Shown: positions 44,101 through 55,514 of the stretch, piece after piece | Position numbering within the stretch: position 1 is the stretch's first letter | How the letters are laid out: each line of letters begins with the position of its first letter | Source: Takakia lepidozioides | Taxonomy: Eukaryota > Streptophyta > Takakiopsida > Takakiales > Takakiaceae | Direction: 5' to 3' | Assembly: GCA_030704615.1 (NCBI GenBank) | Contig: CM060732.1 | Span: 63,281,053-63,345,052 of the forward strand | DNA length: 64,000 nucleotides | Program-made: the position numbers and the translations under genes | The notes under the pieces: model-generated | What the model saw: the letters and a program-made list of their open reading frames with translations, nothing else | The model's database searches: none | Told to the model about the DNA's origin: nothing

Positions 44101-47100
44101 TTTTGTTGTATTGATTTCTCTGAAAAGAGGGAAAAAGGGCTGGGGGGCTTCAGAAAGACGACATTGGCTGTAGCCTTGTGGCATCCACGCTGCTCGAAAA
44201 GAATGTATTCATAAGAAGTTGTTTGCACGTCACTTGAAAAGAGAAATGAAAAGAAATGGTGCTTTTTAGAGAGTGAGAGAAAGAAAAGCACGAAAGAAAG
44301 GAACTGCAGAAAGAAACATGCAGGGCTGCAAAGGCCCACAGAGCAAGGTACAACATACCAAGAACTACATAGGAAAAAACTTCTTTTGATCAGGGGTCCC
44401 TGACAGCCCATTGGATTAACTAGCAATATGAGGAGACATTAATAATGGTAAGGCTCGTGAATGCACACATCTATGTCTTGCATCAATTTCAGGCACTCCT
44501 GCTCCCTTTCTCGGCTTTTACGACGCACAGTCTGAAGCTCAGCTGTCACATCCACTGAGATATCTGCCCTTGCCCTTCCGACCACACAAGAAGAAAGTCA
44601 GCATCCTCAACCTTACATACAGTAGGGAAAACATGGCAATATCCTGTGACCCCTTCTCCTTCAGTGGACATAACAAATTTCTTTTATGAAGTACATTCCA
44701 TTCCATTCCATCTTACGCCCCTCTCATGCTCTATGCCAACTAGGCTAGGGTCTGTGGCTGCAACATTACAGCAAGTGAGCCACTTTTCCCTTGTTTCACT
44801 CACTCATGAGGGCCTGTTAGCAGTGATAGGGATTTGACTAGCAGTTCTGAGGGAACCCAGTACTACAATCTACACAAAAGTCACAGATAGAAGATGCACA
44901 TTACACTCATAATTATGATGCAGTATAAAAGTCTATTAAAAGACATGAAATGAAATGAAATGAAATGGTGCTTTATAACGTCCGCAGAAAGCTCGTAGAG
45001 CTTATGGGACAAAATGGAAGAAAACATGAGAGAGGAACAAATCCAGAAACCAAGAATCACAATTAATGTTCTAGCGATTGTCTAAGGGTGAAGGCCTCGT
45101 GTAGGTAGGCTGCCACGCATTTTTGATCCTCAGTGTGAAAGACATCAGTGAGAGTTTGGGTTCCACTGAATAAACAGTGAAATCTCCCACGGATCTCGTA
45201 GTATAGAGGGCAGTAGAAGAAGAAGTGTTCTTCAGTTTCAATTTCCTTGCTGCGCCCTATGCAAGCTGGACATAGGCGGTCCTCCCATTGCAGGTTTTCC
45301 CATCTGCCAGTCTCTATCCGTAGGTTGTGGGAACCCACCCTGAACCGCCCCAATGCCCTCAAGAGGGAAGGAGATAAGGGTGCTGAAAGGTAATTTGGTC
45401 TCAAGATTCTATCATCGCGGAGCACCAAGAATGTCTCTCGATAGAAGTGGAGCTTTGTCGTGAGATTGGGTAGCATCCAAGTTCTCTTGACATGTAATTC
45501 CATAAGCTCTCTCCGAATGAGTCTGTTGCGGTCATGTCTGGATGTGATGTCCACCTCATCTGGGTTCATTGGTAATAGGAAAGCAGTAGAAAGTCCGTTA
45601 CGTTGAAATAAACTGTCCACTCGAGCATACCAGGAGTTCCTGAAACCTGCAGCTTTGAGCCTCATAGATGTTGTGAGGGCCCTTGCCACTAGCCCTTTGG
45701 GTGGAAGGGCCTGCAATCTATGGAGAAAGATTGTAAGCCTGAAGAGGGCCTCGGATTGCAATGGTACACATGCGAACTCTGCACCTAGGATCTGAGATGG
45801 AGTTGTGCTCCTGGCGCCAAGCATTGCTTGGAGAAAAGATGACTGTAATGGTTCCAAATTCTTTTCCCACCAGGAGACAGGGACACCAGGTGCCCAGAAC
45901 TCACAACCATAGATGGTAGCAGGGCTGACGACGGTGTCAAACAGCCACTTTTTGGTCGGGGATGCTGCAGATGTATTTGCTTGCATTTGGCCTGAAGGCG
46001 GGCGGAGGCCGCCTTACCTTTAGTCAACCTGTCCAAGGCAGTGGCTGCAAAGTGAAACTTGGGGAGTGGATAACCAGACCTAGGTACCGGTATGATTTCA
46101 CAATCTCAATTTCCTGCTGGTTGAAGATGAATCTACGATCAGCCTGGCCATTGAAGACCATGATCTTGGTCTTGCTAAGATTGACCTGCATCCCATAGTC
46201 TTTGCAGAACTGTTCCAAAATTTTGAGATGGCGTTGCAGAAAGACCGGGGATTGTGCCAAAAGGGCAACATCATCAGCATAGAGGAGATCTGATTGGGTT
46301 GGTCCCCCATCCAATGGGACCCCAACCCCATGGTTTTTTGATATGTAATTCTCCAAGGCGTCAATGTAGATCCCGAACAGGGTAGGTGAAAGGGGCAGCC
46401 CTGTTTGACTCCAATGTTGCTGTGGATCTCGGCTGAGAATTCACCAGCGACGTTGACCATGCCAGTGACAATCTCATACATAGAAGAGATGGCACAAAGG
46501 ACGTCTGGAGGGACTTCCACTCTATGGAGCCGTTGGAAGAGAAGGTCCCGAGGAACTGAATCAAAGGCTTTGTGAAAGTCCACGAAGCAAACATAGACCA
46601 TTCTTTTGTCATAGCGTGCACTTTCCACCATAACTTGAAGAGTGAAGATGTGGTCAATAGTGGATCGGTTTCGACGGAAACCAGCCTGTCCCTCAGCACG
46701 AATGCGAGAGTACTCAGCCCAATCATCCAGTTCCATGGCCACTACTGCCCCAAACAGTTTAGCAAGTAATGAGGACACCATGATAGTACGATAGTTTGTC
46801 GGTGCGAGCCTGTCACCGCTCTTAAAAAGTGGGTGGATGATGCTCTTTGTCCACTCTGTTGGAAAGCCCCGTTGCACCACCTCATTGAAGAGGTTAACTA
46901 TAAAAGGGGCTAAAGTAGGTGCAGCATGCTTGATGAATCCACTCTGAAGTCCTGAAATGTCCACCGCTCTGCCATTTTGCAGCTTCTTGATTGCCTTACT
47001 GACATTGGCTGTAGTAAAGAGAGAGAAGTAAAGGATCCACCAGAGAAATGAAATGAAATGAAATGGTGCTTTATAACGTCCACGGAAAGCTCATAGAGAG

Positions 47101-50100
47101 AAAGAAAGCCCTTGGGTTGTTGTGTTGGGGCACAGTAGGTGCAGGGTTATGAATCTACACACGCCAAGGGCACTAGCAGAAATAGCATGCCTGATATCAG
47201 CCAAAAATTGCTGATGTGATTCATCTTGGAGAAGTGTTTCCAAGCTTTGGGGCCCACTAACTGGTTCCAGCCCCATGCTGCTCATCCGCATGTTCAACAA
47301 TTCCACTTGTAACACCTGCCCCAAAGAAGTCCTTTGCCAAAATGTTAGTGGGTTGAGAAAGATCTTTGTGTTTCTTCCTAAAGTGCTTCCACACTCTTGG
47401 CTCAAAAGCTCTGTGGGCTTCACGTGGCCGTTGTTCATTTCCTTCCTTCCATTTCTTTACCTCTTCATTTGTTTACCTCTTTTGTCCCCAGTCAACTCCC
47501 CTAGTCAACTCCTCCTTCCACCCCTTCATCTTCTCGTCAACTACCCCTCAATATTTTGTAATCCTCTTGGGCAAATCTACCACCACTACTAAGAGGATTC
47601 TGGGTTCTGTGTTAGGCTTTCTTTCTAGTAAACTGAGGAAGGAACACCACGCACCCGCACTTCTTGGCGCAGCTGATTAAGCATGACAGCCTGAGGGTCA
47701 CGGTTGATGACTGGCTTGTTGCGAATGTTGCGAGCCCGGTTAGCATACTTTAAAGTGTTCAATGTCTCCTCAAAATTTGTGTCCGCTGTGCTGTTTCACA
47801 TGGCAATGATGAAGATAACTGATTATGAGATGCATGTATGATCAAGCATCAAGGCTCTACAACCTAGGAGATGGAGAAAAATGCATAGTTTACATCATCA
47901 TTTCAGTTTCAATTGCTTTGACTGCAGAACTCCCATCAGCCATACTTAAGAGCAACTTCAGCCTTCTCAAAGGCCAGATGTGGTGGTGAAGCAGTTACTA
48001 GGAACATAGACTCTGGCTAAGTCCGAGAAGGTGGCTAGATATATGGAAGTACCCCCTTCAAAATCATGCTACCCTAACAACAAGGTACATTTTTCTTCTT
48101 TTCCTGTTAGGAAAAGAGAAAATGCTTCTTGCAGATGCACAGAAGAGTAAGGCCAGAGCTATCTAGAGATTTCTCGATTCTATCCAGGGGAAGTACCACG
48201 ATAAAACCCCTGATATCTGAAGAGATAATTGGTCCTCAGAAGAAAGTAATCAGGTGCATCACCCACCTTCACCATACAACACACAAGACCGCCCATGGAA
48301 ATGTTCTTTATAGATACAAGTTATAGCGTTCAGGTAAAGGCATGAGAAAGAATAATTAACTGGTGTGATGGTACCTAATGCAAGCGATCATGCATGTCCT
48401 GCTGTTTCCACCAAGTGAGTCCTGCCACATTGCCACTATCCAGCATCTGTTATGGATGGTCCAAGAAAATGTTATCAATGGAACGCTTTAGGCCAGCACT
48501 GAATACACTACCCTCAATAATCTCATACTCCTAACTGTCCAAAATCTACAAAAACATTGCCTTCAAGAAGAGCCCGTAGAAGTAACAATGTACTCATAAG
48601 ACGTCGTTTGCCGTAGCGTTGTGGCTACAGACCCCGCAGACACTACCTTTGTGAGGGGCTCACTCCAGTAGTGGGACTTACCTTGGTATAACAAATGGTT
48701 TGGGCTTTCCAGATTTCCTCTAGAAAGCCCTTCACATAAGCATCAGTCTGTTTTGTGTGAACTGCCCAGCAATTAGACCCCAACAGGGCCAGGGCTTTAG
48801 GCTTAGCCTTGGGATCTTGACAGTTGCTGAACAGAGGTGCAGGGACTATGTTCTTGATGATCCTGAAGGTGGTCGCTCTCTGATGAGAATACCCCCCTTT
48901 GCATCTATTTACTGTTCAATGCTGAATTTAAATTTCAGCATGGTGACGAGGGTAGGTAGGTCCTTAAGGTCCTCACCCATGTCAAGTTTAGGGAAGTTTT
49001 ATGCCTAACTTTGTTTTATTTTACCGTTGTTCGTGCTGCCAACATCAAGTCAGCTTCATCTATATATAGTCGATTATTTTAGGGTATCTGGTATTAGGCA
49101 TGCGATTCAACTGACCCTACCATCTGACCTTGAACTCATTACGTTGAGAACTTACACGTTAACTATTCTATAGCACGCTGATGTGCTATCTTTGAGCACC
49201 GAAAGCTGAATGGATTCTGAAGTTTTAGAGTTGCCAACGCACACAGCAGATGTGTCCAAGGTAGTCCTAATAACGTAGCAAAGCATGGTCTTTCACTATT
49301 AATCCCTCTGCAGTGGAAAATTTAGCAGGACCCAAGCCTTGTGTTCAGCTGTTTGCACCACTTTCTGTATATGCACATCCCAGTTACAACTGAAGGAAAA
49401 CTCAAGATATGGGATCTCTTCGCTGACCCACATCCATTTTACATCCCTCATCCCTCCCCACAACCATTGAAGGCCACCACTGCGCATATCCGTAGAAGTA
49501 AGAAAAAATCCATCAAGCCAATGTAATGAAGTGCCATAATCCATTCTAAGGTAGTTTTGACTTTTGAGGATTCAATATCTTTAGGGAAGAATTGAAGTAA
49601 AACTAACCACTTCATATTGACACATGCAGATAGGTTCAGATTGATTGCAAACCTGTAACATGCGTGTGAGCTTTGACTCTCTGTAAGGCACGTGTTGTCC
49701 CCTTTTCCGCTCATCACCCAACGCACTTAAACATCATCACACATCAGGAAACCAATCAGCTTCATGCACGTGGGATCTTCACAACTTTGGGATGTGTCGG
49801 TTTACCAATTCTCTCCTGATGAGCACTTATACTGCACTGAAGAATGACCCTGCTAAAAGGAGGAATCAAGTATATTGTACGAATGTTAATTTCCAGGGAA
49901 GCATTGAGATGACAAATCCCTTAGAAAATAGCCCTGCAGTATCCTAATGCTCAAGAAGCAGGTCTTCCAGTTTTTGTCCTCCAAGGTATGACCCTCACCA
50001 GGAATTGCTAGACACTGATACACAGCTGATAACAGTCTGTTTCAGGGCTGGCTTGATATGATACTAGCAAGTATAAAACTGTTGTTGACTTCACTATTAC

Positions 50101-53100
50101 ATGAACAAGGCCGCCTTACAAGTGGTTGTGGGTTCAAAGTCACATAGGTGTATGTTGGATGTCACCCATTATAGCCAACCCAGCCATAAAAGGGGGGTTA
50201 CTGGATCGACCTCACACCCAACTATGGGTACATGGGGACTTTTGAGTCCTTTGGGGGAGGTAGTTGCAGCCGTGAAAAGGTGTCCACCTTCCAAACAGAA
50301 GGCAGTAGCCATGAGACATGAGATACGCTTGCTTTGGCAGGAGTCAACTTCTTCTTACGGGTTGCAGGTCAACCTCAGCAAAACCAAAATCATGGTTGTA
50401 AATGGCCATGCGGATCGGAGATTCCTCTTCAACCAGCAAGAGATTGAGGTCGTGAAATCATGACATCGGTCTGGTTATCCACTCACCCAGATTTTAATTT
50501 GCATCAACTGGCATGGACAGGTTGACGAAGGGCAAGGCAACGTCCATGCACCTTCAGGCTAAATGCAAGCAAATACACATACTCCACCCCTCCCACCAAG
50601 AAGTGGCTCATCGTTATACCCAATCTCCCACGGAGGTCCATTAGGAGGATCAGAAATGCTTGGCAGATTACATGAATGAGGTGTTGACTCTTAGACAATT
50701 GAACAATGGTTGCTTTTGGATTGCTTGTGGAGGGCACCTCTCTCTTTCTTGTGTGATGCTTTCTCTTGTCCAATAAGCTCTCTGAGCTTTCCACAGACGA
50801 TATAAAGTATCAATTCATTTCCTTCATTTCTATCAGCTGGTTGCCTTCCTTTAGTCATACTTAGCCTGTCTGTCCTTCACTCCTCCAAGGCTTAGTTTCT
50901 TAAATTCTTAGACAGTGTTGTGTAAAAGCTCTTTGGGTTTCCTGTGGATGTTATAAATATGCTTTATTTCTCTCCTTCCTGTCACTCTCATCCCTACTGG
51001 GTCATCAGGATCACTAACCTGATGACATTGCCCAATGCAAGCAGGCCGCAATTGATAGTGACCGATTCCTTAAAGCGCATGCCCACAGCCCCTGTGCGCT
51101 TAGCTCTCTCTGAACCTGCCAAGTCCACCTGGAAAATCCATATACCCATGTGGCAAGCTTTATGCTACATGCTCATCTCAGAGGTACCTTAGCAGTCATG
51201 TATTTGTGTTGTCACTTGATTTAGAATTAGGTAGACACTTCAGAAAGTAGTTCACAGCCAAACAACCCAGTGACTGCCTCAACACCATTTGCAACTGGGA
51301 ATCTTTGTAGATTAGATGGCTAACCAAGTGAAACTTTGCAGTGATGACATCATTGCTACTAGAACCCTCCTGCAAGGATCGTTGCTCCACGATGATGGTG
51401 AAGATGGCATGGGACCTGCTTGAATGCTGGTTCATCAGTGTGCTCCCTGTTGTTCGAAACACAGATCCATGCTCCAAGCACCTGCCACAACTAGCTGTCC
51501 TGACAAGACGGAACAAATCCACGGGAACTCCCAGGGAAAAACAAGCAGCAAACAAATAAACTTTATAGAGTCCCAATGAGAGACTCGAGAAAGTAAGAAA
51601 GGATATTACTACGCCCATGGTAGGCCAAAGACACGGTAGAACCTGTGAACCCAAAGACCAAATCAGATCCCAAATGTTGCACTAGCAGAATGACTTATTT
51701 AGGCAAGCTGCTAAGCACATTGGATACTCACAACTGAAGGCAAGCCCAGGGATGAGCAAGAAGAAAACATACGAGGAAAGAGAAAGGAACAAGGAAACGA
51801 AATGAAATGAAATGAAATGAAATGAAATGATACTTTATAACATGAATAACAGTGATTGAGTTGTATCATATGTCATCGGAGAGGACCAGGAAGAAAGCAT
51901 GATAGAACTGCAGCTTGGTTGTAAGTGTTATGATTGCCAGGTCTGCTTAACATGGAGTTCCATCAGCTCTTGCCTAATGAGCTTGTTGCAGTCAAGCTTG
52001 GAAATGAAATGAAATGAAATGGTACTTTATAACATATGTTCTCATCAAAAGTTTCCTGCACACGTGGGCTATTAAATACCCTTAAGGAAATAATCCCGGC
52101 TTTTGGGTTTCAGCAAAGACTGAGCTGAAACTCGGTTAGTAATTGATGCATGGCATGGACATCATACAAGAAACCCCTGATGCTCTGGCCTTCTTACGGG
52201 TGAAGAGGAGGAAAGAGAAATGAAATGAATCGAAAGAAAGAAAGAGGAGCCAGCTGGCCCTATCAAGGCCAGAATGCTGGGCTTGCCAAGATTGTCATCG
52301 GAGGTTTTGGAAGATTCCAGTTTGATCTGGTGTGTTTACTCCTTCCTCCCCACAACAGAGGTTGCAAACTGAGTGTTGACATAAGGGATGACAATGGACA
52401 TTATACTAGCGACACATAGTTCATACCAACTGTTGCAACATCCCACGTGATATTTATTAGTGTGGCTGCTGAACATAGCTAAAGAAACTCCCATCCATGG
52501 GCACCAAAATCTATCTACCCATCAGTGTAATGCTCGGCCACAACACAGGTATCATAGCTTTTGTAGCCATTCGTCTCACAGAGTACCTTCTCCAGGTTTA
52601 ATGATAGTCCCAGTACAGAAACTCCATGGCTCTCTCATAGTCAGTGACATCCCATCTGGAAGAGTTCAATCTAGCTGGACTCAAAGATGGATCAACATTA
52701 AACAGCATGGGGAGGTGAGAAGTATGAAAGAGAGTGAAAGAAGACTCACACGCCTCTCAGAATCCCCAAAAAGTAAGAATTGAAAACAAGAAAGAGGGGA
52801 GACCTGATCATGTTCTCAAAGCTTGTGACCACTTCTTCCTTGACGCCAGCAAGAATAATGTCTCCGTTCGCATCTTCACGAATGGAGATGGACTTGGAGG
52901 GTGTGTCAGGATGTAGCAGATCCTTTATTTCCTCATTGTAAATTTCAACAAATGCACACTTGACCTGCTCACCCAGTTGTCATGCACAGAAAGTGACAAT
53001 ACCTCAACACCCTTTTAACCTAAGGCTCATCAGTTGAACTTATCAAGATCAGTAGTATCTGCGTGACCGCCCAAAGAGATCTACCAGCTTTATATCACCG

Positions 53101-54483
53101 ACATGAAGACTACTTCAAAAACCCAAGCCTTCAAAATCAAGAGACTGCTGTGCAGAATCTATAGATGCAGTACAAATTAATAAACTGGTCATACAGAGAG
53201 TTTCTTTAGGGGCATTAGCTCAGTAATATTTGTAGGAGAGAAAGGCCCCTCGAGGCCTGACTCAGAGAAAACCTTCAAACTCCCATTCAAACGGGAATTG
53301 CTACATCCAATCTTTGTCGAATTTAGACTCTCCACTTACAGGTACAAACGTATGGAGTACTCTTTGCTGATACACATGCTTACAATTATGGCTCGCTGTG
53401 AGTCAGCAGATCAGAAGTTTGACGGCTTGGCATCCCTTTATCACACAGTGATGGATTGTGATATTTCAATCATATCACAAAAATAGTGGATTTCTAATTG
53501 CAGGGAATGCCATGGTCCGATTCATCGCCCTGAAGTCGAACTTACCAGGAACTCAGCCTGACTAGTGCGTTCCTCAATACTTTCATAGAGCTGGCGGATA
53601 GCACGTGGTAGAATGCCAAGCTCCTCTTCTAGGAGTGACACGTTGTTGCCACAGCCCATCGTGAAGGTTTTTCCTGATCCTGTCTGTCCATATGCCAACA
53701 CAGTTGCATTGTACCTGGCCCCACCAGTTTTTCTCCTTTCAGCTCCAGGTTACCTACATCTATCTGTCTCTCAAACAAAACAAACGACAAATGTACCTTC
53801 AAACTGGAGCATGCATCCCATCCCGTGATATCCTTCATGCTCAGATCTCCTTGCCTTAACCGCAACCTCCAATTGCACTATGCATGTGGCGAAAGGAACC
53901 GACTCGCTTCTCTACATTATTTAAGGGGCAGCAGACTGGTGGATTGGGTAACACACAAGAGTGTAAGCATAACTGAAAAAATCGCAAACATCTGCGTGCG
54001 GGCCAGTAATCCTTTACTGTGCACCACACATGGAGGCAAGACATATCAGCATCGATGACTACTGAGATTCCCTTCCTTTTCATAATTGCAGTCGTTAAAT
54101 TATTTTCCAATCTCATCCATATGCATCCCTGACACAACACTTCGTTTTCTTGCTTTCTTGATTCAGAACCTGCTCCCTCATTCATGGATCTATGTGACAG
54201 ATTACCCGGCACAGCAGCTGTCAACGAGAGGTTTGACACAGTCGAGGTAGACGTCCTCCTGGCCGATCATGGGGCCAAACACATGGTCAAACGTGAAGCG
54301 TCGATCTTTGCCTAGGACCACCTGGCGGCCGTCAGTGGAGTATGAGACACATTCTTTGCATTTCTCAACAATCTCCTTCTCGATCAGAGGGCGGGCCCGC
54401 ACTGCCACTCTCACGGAAGAGCCATCGTCGGAGAGGCTAAGTGGCACTGGCAGGTCATGCGTAGGCGAGAGCGGAATGGTCAT
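28493..54483 (-). CDS. Kinesin-4-type (chromokinesin/FRA1-like) motor protein, 26 exons
   Basis: A plus-end microtubule motor of the kinesin-4 family, which in plants and animals acts on spindle midzones, phragmoplasts or cortical microtubules. It starts at ATG 54,481-54,483, with a short N-terminal extension before the motor, and ends at TAA 28,493-28,495. Exon lengths placed so far sum to about 4.4 kb (roughly 1,450 residues, longer than typical FRA1 or KIF4). The family call rests on the motor plus the neck [19 protein letters not shown] and the KIF4/FRA1-like stalk motif [16 protein letters not shown]. No C-terminal Cys-rich domain was seen. All introns examined are GT-AG, several over 1 kb and filled with LINE fragments. 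Its 3' end faces the LPA1-like gene. Exon groups are listed separately. Confidence 0.9.
32579..32669 (-). repeat. Copy B version of the tRNA-like repeat (inverted relative to copy A)
   Basis: Reads GGTGCTTTGAACCCACGACC on the plus strand, the reverse complement of 5,084-5,175 in copy A, while both flanks are collinear between copies. Confidence 0.7.
32918..33692 (-). mobile_element. LINE insertions present only in copy B
   Basis: Two minus-strand LINE 3' fragments lie head to tail (32,918-33,104 and 33,105-33,692). Each begins on the plus strand with AAATGAAATGAAATG, the complement of the (TTTCA)n tail. The larger encodes the LINE C-terminus (33,228-33,668: [44 protein letters not shown]). 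At the matching point copy A (about 5,425) reads directly AGAGGAAGAAAGG, so the insertion is younger than the duplication or was lost from copy A. Confidence 0.85.
35360..35600. repeat. Tandem duplication in kinesin intron 19
   Basis: A unit of about 120 bp is present twice. Shared strings include GAATATTGGAGTACTCT, AAAATATTACTTCCTAGATA and GACGGCTACACAGCCTGAGG, the last with one change. Confidence 0.7.
35700..35990 (-). mobile_element. LINE 3' fragment
   Basis: Begins on the plus strand with AAATGAAATGAAATGGTACT and continues with the 3' UTR and a corroded C-terminal ORF. Inserted in a kinesin intron in the gene's orientation. Confidence 0.6.
36047..37070 (-). mobile_element. Second LINE lineage fragment
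   Basis: Minus-strand frames give [13 protein letters not shown]-like residues at 36,862-37,068 ([46 protein letters not shown]), [20 protein letters not shown] at 36,611-36,862, and a Cys/His knuckle [20 protein letters not shown] at 36,257-36,571. These are post-RT segments of a LINE whose protein differs from the copy at 45-47 kb, although its 3' tail is also ATTTC-like. A related fragment lies at 48,585-49,310. Confidence 0.72.
37355..37705 (-). mobile_element. LINE 3' fragment
   Basis: Shares the GGTACTTTATAATGTCCGTG start (plus strand), then CATGCAGGTAAGCTGCCAAGC and the Cys-knuckle region with the 45-kb LINE. It abuts kinesin exon 19 within 90 bp. Confidence 0.65.
37791..44563 (-). 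CDS. Kinesin exons 9-19: coiled-coil stalk
   Basis: Exons (minus): 44,469-44,563; 44,007-44,078; 43,206-43,586; 42,805-42,990; 42,064-42,348; 40,897-40,995; 40,348-40,464; 39,912-40,052; 39,414-39,629; 38,912-39,085; 37,791-38,108. From exon 10 on nearly all are multiples of three in phase 0, as is common for repeated coiled-coil exons. Representative segments are [84 protein letters not shown] and [18 protein letters not shown]. Exon 11 also encodes a Ser/Arg-rich, probably disordered and phosphorylatable linker. A small exon between exons 8 and 9 could be missing because exon 9 needs a phase-1 donor. Confidence 0.82.
38340..38840 (-). mobile_element. Two tandem LINE 3' fragments
   Basis: Two copies of the LINE 3' end (starts at about 38,346 and 38,619), the second with an AAATGAAATGAAATGG tail. 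Both sit between kinesin exons 18 and 19. Confidence 0.6.
40825..40845. repeat. (TA)n microsatellite
   Basis: About ten TA units in a kinesin intron. No other function is suggested. Confidence 0.9.
41285..41720 (-). mobile_element. LINE 3' fragment
   Basis: Tail AAATGAAATGG on the plus strand, 3' UTR, then remnants of the C-terminal ORF (41,195-41,530). Confidence 0.55.
44944..47032 (-). mobile_element. LINE with reverse transcriptase, 5'-truncated
   Basis: The best copy of the local LINE. Minus-strand frames give the RT from about 46,980: [74 protein letters not shown], a frame change after GVKQGCP, and [14 protein letters not shown] with the YADD catalytic pair (46,024-46,356). After another frame change comes the C-terminal region (45,063-45,986) with LYGCEFW-like YGCEFWAPG and a CPAC...EEHFFFYC knuckle, stop at 45,063. 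The 3' UTR ends in an (ATTTC)n tail at 44,944-44,968. It lies in kinesin intron 8 in the gene's orientation. The endonuclease part is missing. Confidence 0.9.
47045..47110 (-). mobile_element. Very short LINE 3' end
   Basis: AAATGAAATGAAATGAAATG followed by the GTGCTTTATAACGTCCACGG 3' UTR start, truncated after about 60 bp. Confidence 0.6.
47650..54483 (-). CDS. Kinesin exons 1-8: motor domain and neck
   Basis: Exons (minus): 54,206-54,483; 53,546-53,714; 52,804-52,964; 51,325-51,481; 51,019-51,128; 49,653-49,725; 48,375-48,421; about 47,650-47,790. Phases agree at every junction through the start of exon 8. Motifs: [12 protein letters not shown] (residues ~22-33); P-loop GQTGSGKT (~102-109); [13 protein letters not shown] in exon 3; switch I NQHSSRSH (~220-227); switch II DLAGSE (~257-262); [20 protein letters not shown] in exon 6; [16 protein letters not shown] in the 47-bp exon 7; then [20 protein letters not shown]. 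The usual Pro in CxSPAD is Thr. All nucleotide-contacting residues are present, so the motor should be active. The 3' boundary of exon 8 is uncertain. Confidence 0.92.
48585..49310 (-). mobile_element. Fragment of the second LINE lineage
   Basis: Sequence-level similarity to 36,070-37,060: plus-strand CCTTTGTGAGGGGCTCACTC, CCAGATTTCCTCTAGAAAGC and CATCAGTCTGTTTTGTGTGA. No long ORF remains. Confidence 0.6.
50101..50300 (+). repeat. Relative of the tRNA-like repeat at 5,084
   Basis: GCCTTACAAGTGGTTGTGGG then TTCAAAG (B-box-like, one change), followed by AAAAGGGGGGTTACTGGATC and a TGGGGACTTTTGAGTCCTTT segment that parallels the copies at 5.1 and 32.6 kb. Confidence 0.4.
50330..50820 (+). mobile_element. 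Internally deleted LINE fragment, opposite orientation
   Basis: The plus strand encodes [20 protein letters not shown] and [11 protein letters not shown], the segment just after YADD in the 45-kb LINE, and then jumps to the 3' UTR (GCTCTCTGAGCTTTCCACAG) and an ATTTC-like tail. It lies antisense to the kinesin. Confidence 0.75.
51795..52050 (-). mobile_element. Two short LINE 3' ends
   Basis: Tails of AAATGAAATGAAATGAAATG type at 51,799 and 52,002, followed by ATACTTTATAACAT and GTACTTTATAACAT respectively. Confidence 0.6.
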
Positions 54484-54838
54484 GGCTACGATATTGCGAT
54501 TATCCTGTCACTGTATTTGCAAATTGACTGCACGGTTCAACTCCTTCCCAACTTCAGCCCCACCGTCTCTTCTTCTTTCTCATACACCCCTCTTCGTCTG
54601 ACTCTTGCTACTGGCTCTGCCTTTCTATGTCTCTTCTCTCCCAGGAGCTGACCCAGCAGACCAGAAACCGAAATTGCAGGGAGGCAGAGCTGTGAAGGGA
54701 CATTGGTGGGCACAAGAGGTGTGATGCCTGTGTCGAGGGCAGTTAGACACTCCCCCTCCATGGATTCTGCACTCCCCAGCTCGGGACCCCTCTCTTCCTG
54801 TTTCGGTGGGCCCTCACCGTCACAAAAACAGTAATCAG

Positions 54839-54859
54839 GCCCTAACCCTAACCCTAAAT
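54839..54859. promoter_or_regulatory. Telomere-like CCCTAA repeat upstream of the kinesin
   Basis: CCCTAACCCTAACCCTAAA lies about 360 bp upstream of the kinesin start codon. Short interstitial telomeric motifs (telo boxes) are common near plant transcription starts. Whether this one regulates the kinesin is inference. Confidence 0.45.
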
Positions 54860-55514
54860 AGCTTACACGCGTCCAAGTACCCTAGATTTCGGTCGCCATA
54901 TTAGGGGACGCGTGGGATTTAACCTGGACGATCACGTGTCCCGAGATGACTGCATACAATGACACGACAGTAATCGTCCTTTATTCCTTCCTTACACTTA
55001 CCGGTATCTATCTTATCTTACATTTATTGCACATCACGCATCCTGTGGGGCTGGGGTTCAAAGTTCAAACCCCTGTGTGCTGTCTCTCTCTGCCTTCTGG
55101 CTGGGGCTCTGCCTTCTCTGCCTTCTTGCTGGTGTTTCCTTGGAAACAAAAAACTGAAATAAAAATAAGAGCAACTAATGAGATAGAATTATCTGACTCA
55201 GGAAACTGATTTTTTAAAGTAATGCTGTAATCGAGGGTTTTTTTTTTTTTAATTGAAGGAAAGGGGACAGAGGCGGCTGTTTACATAAAACAGTTTTCAC
55301 AAGAGGTGGGAAAAATAACCACCAGGGAGGCTGTAAAGGCTCACTGAGGGGGAACTTCCCCGAAAAAATTTTCCCTCCATCCCAAATAAAATTAATCTCA
55401 GGGCCACTGTCCCCTGTTTTAAATAAATAAATAAATATAACTTAATGGAATTGGATGTTACTGATAAAACTTTTTTTTTTTTTTTAAACTAAGTATCAAT
55501 ATAGGTTGTTTGTT
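54860..55514. other. No gene seen
   Basis: Upstream of the kinesin. It contains poly(T) runs at about 55,238-55,250 and 55,471-55,486 and an (AAAT)n stretch near 55,420. No supportable exon. Confidence 0.45.
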
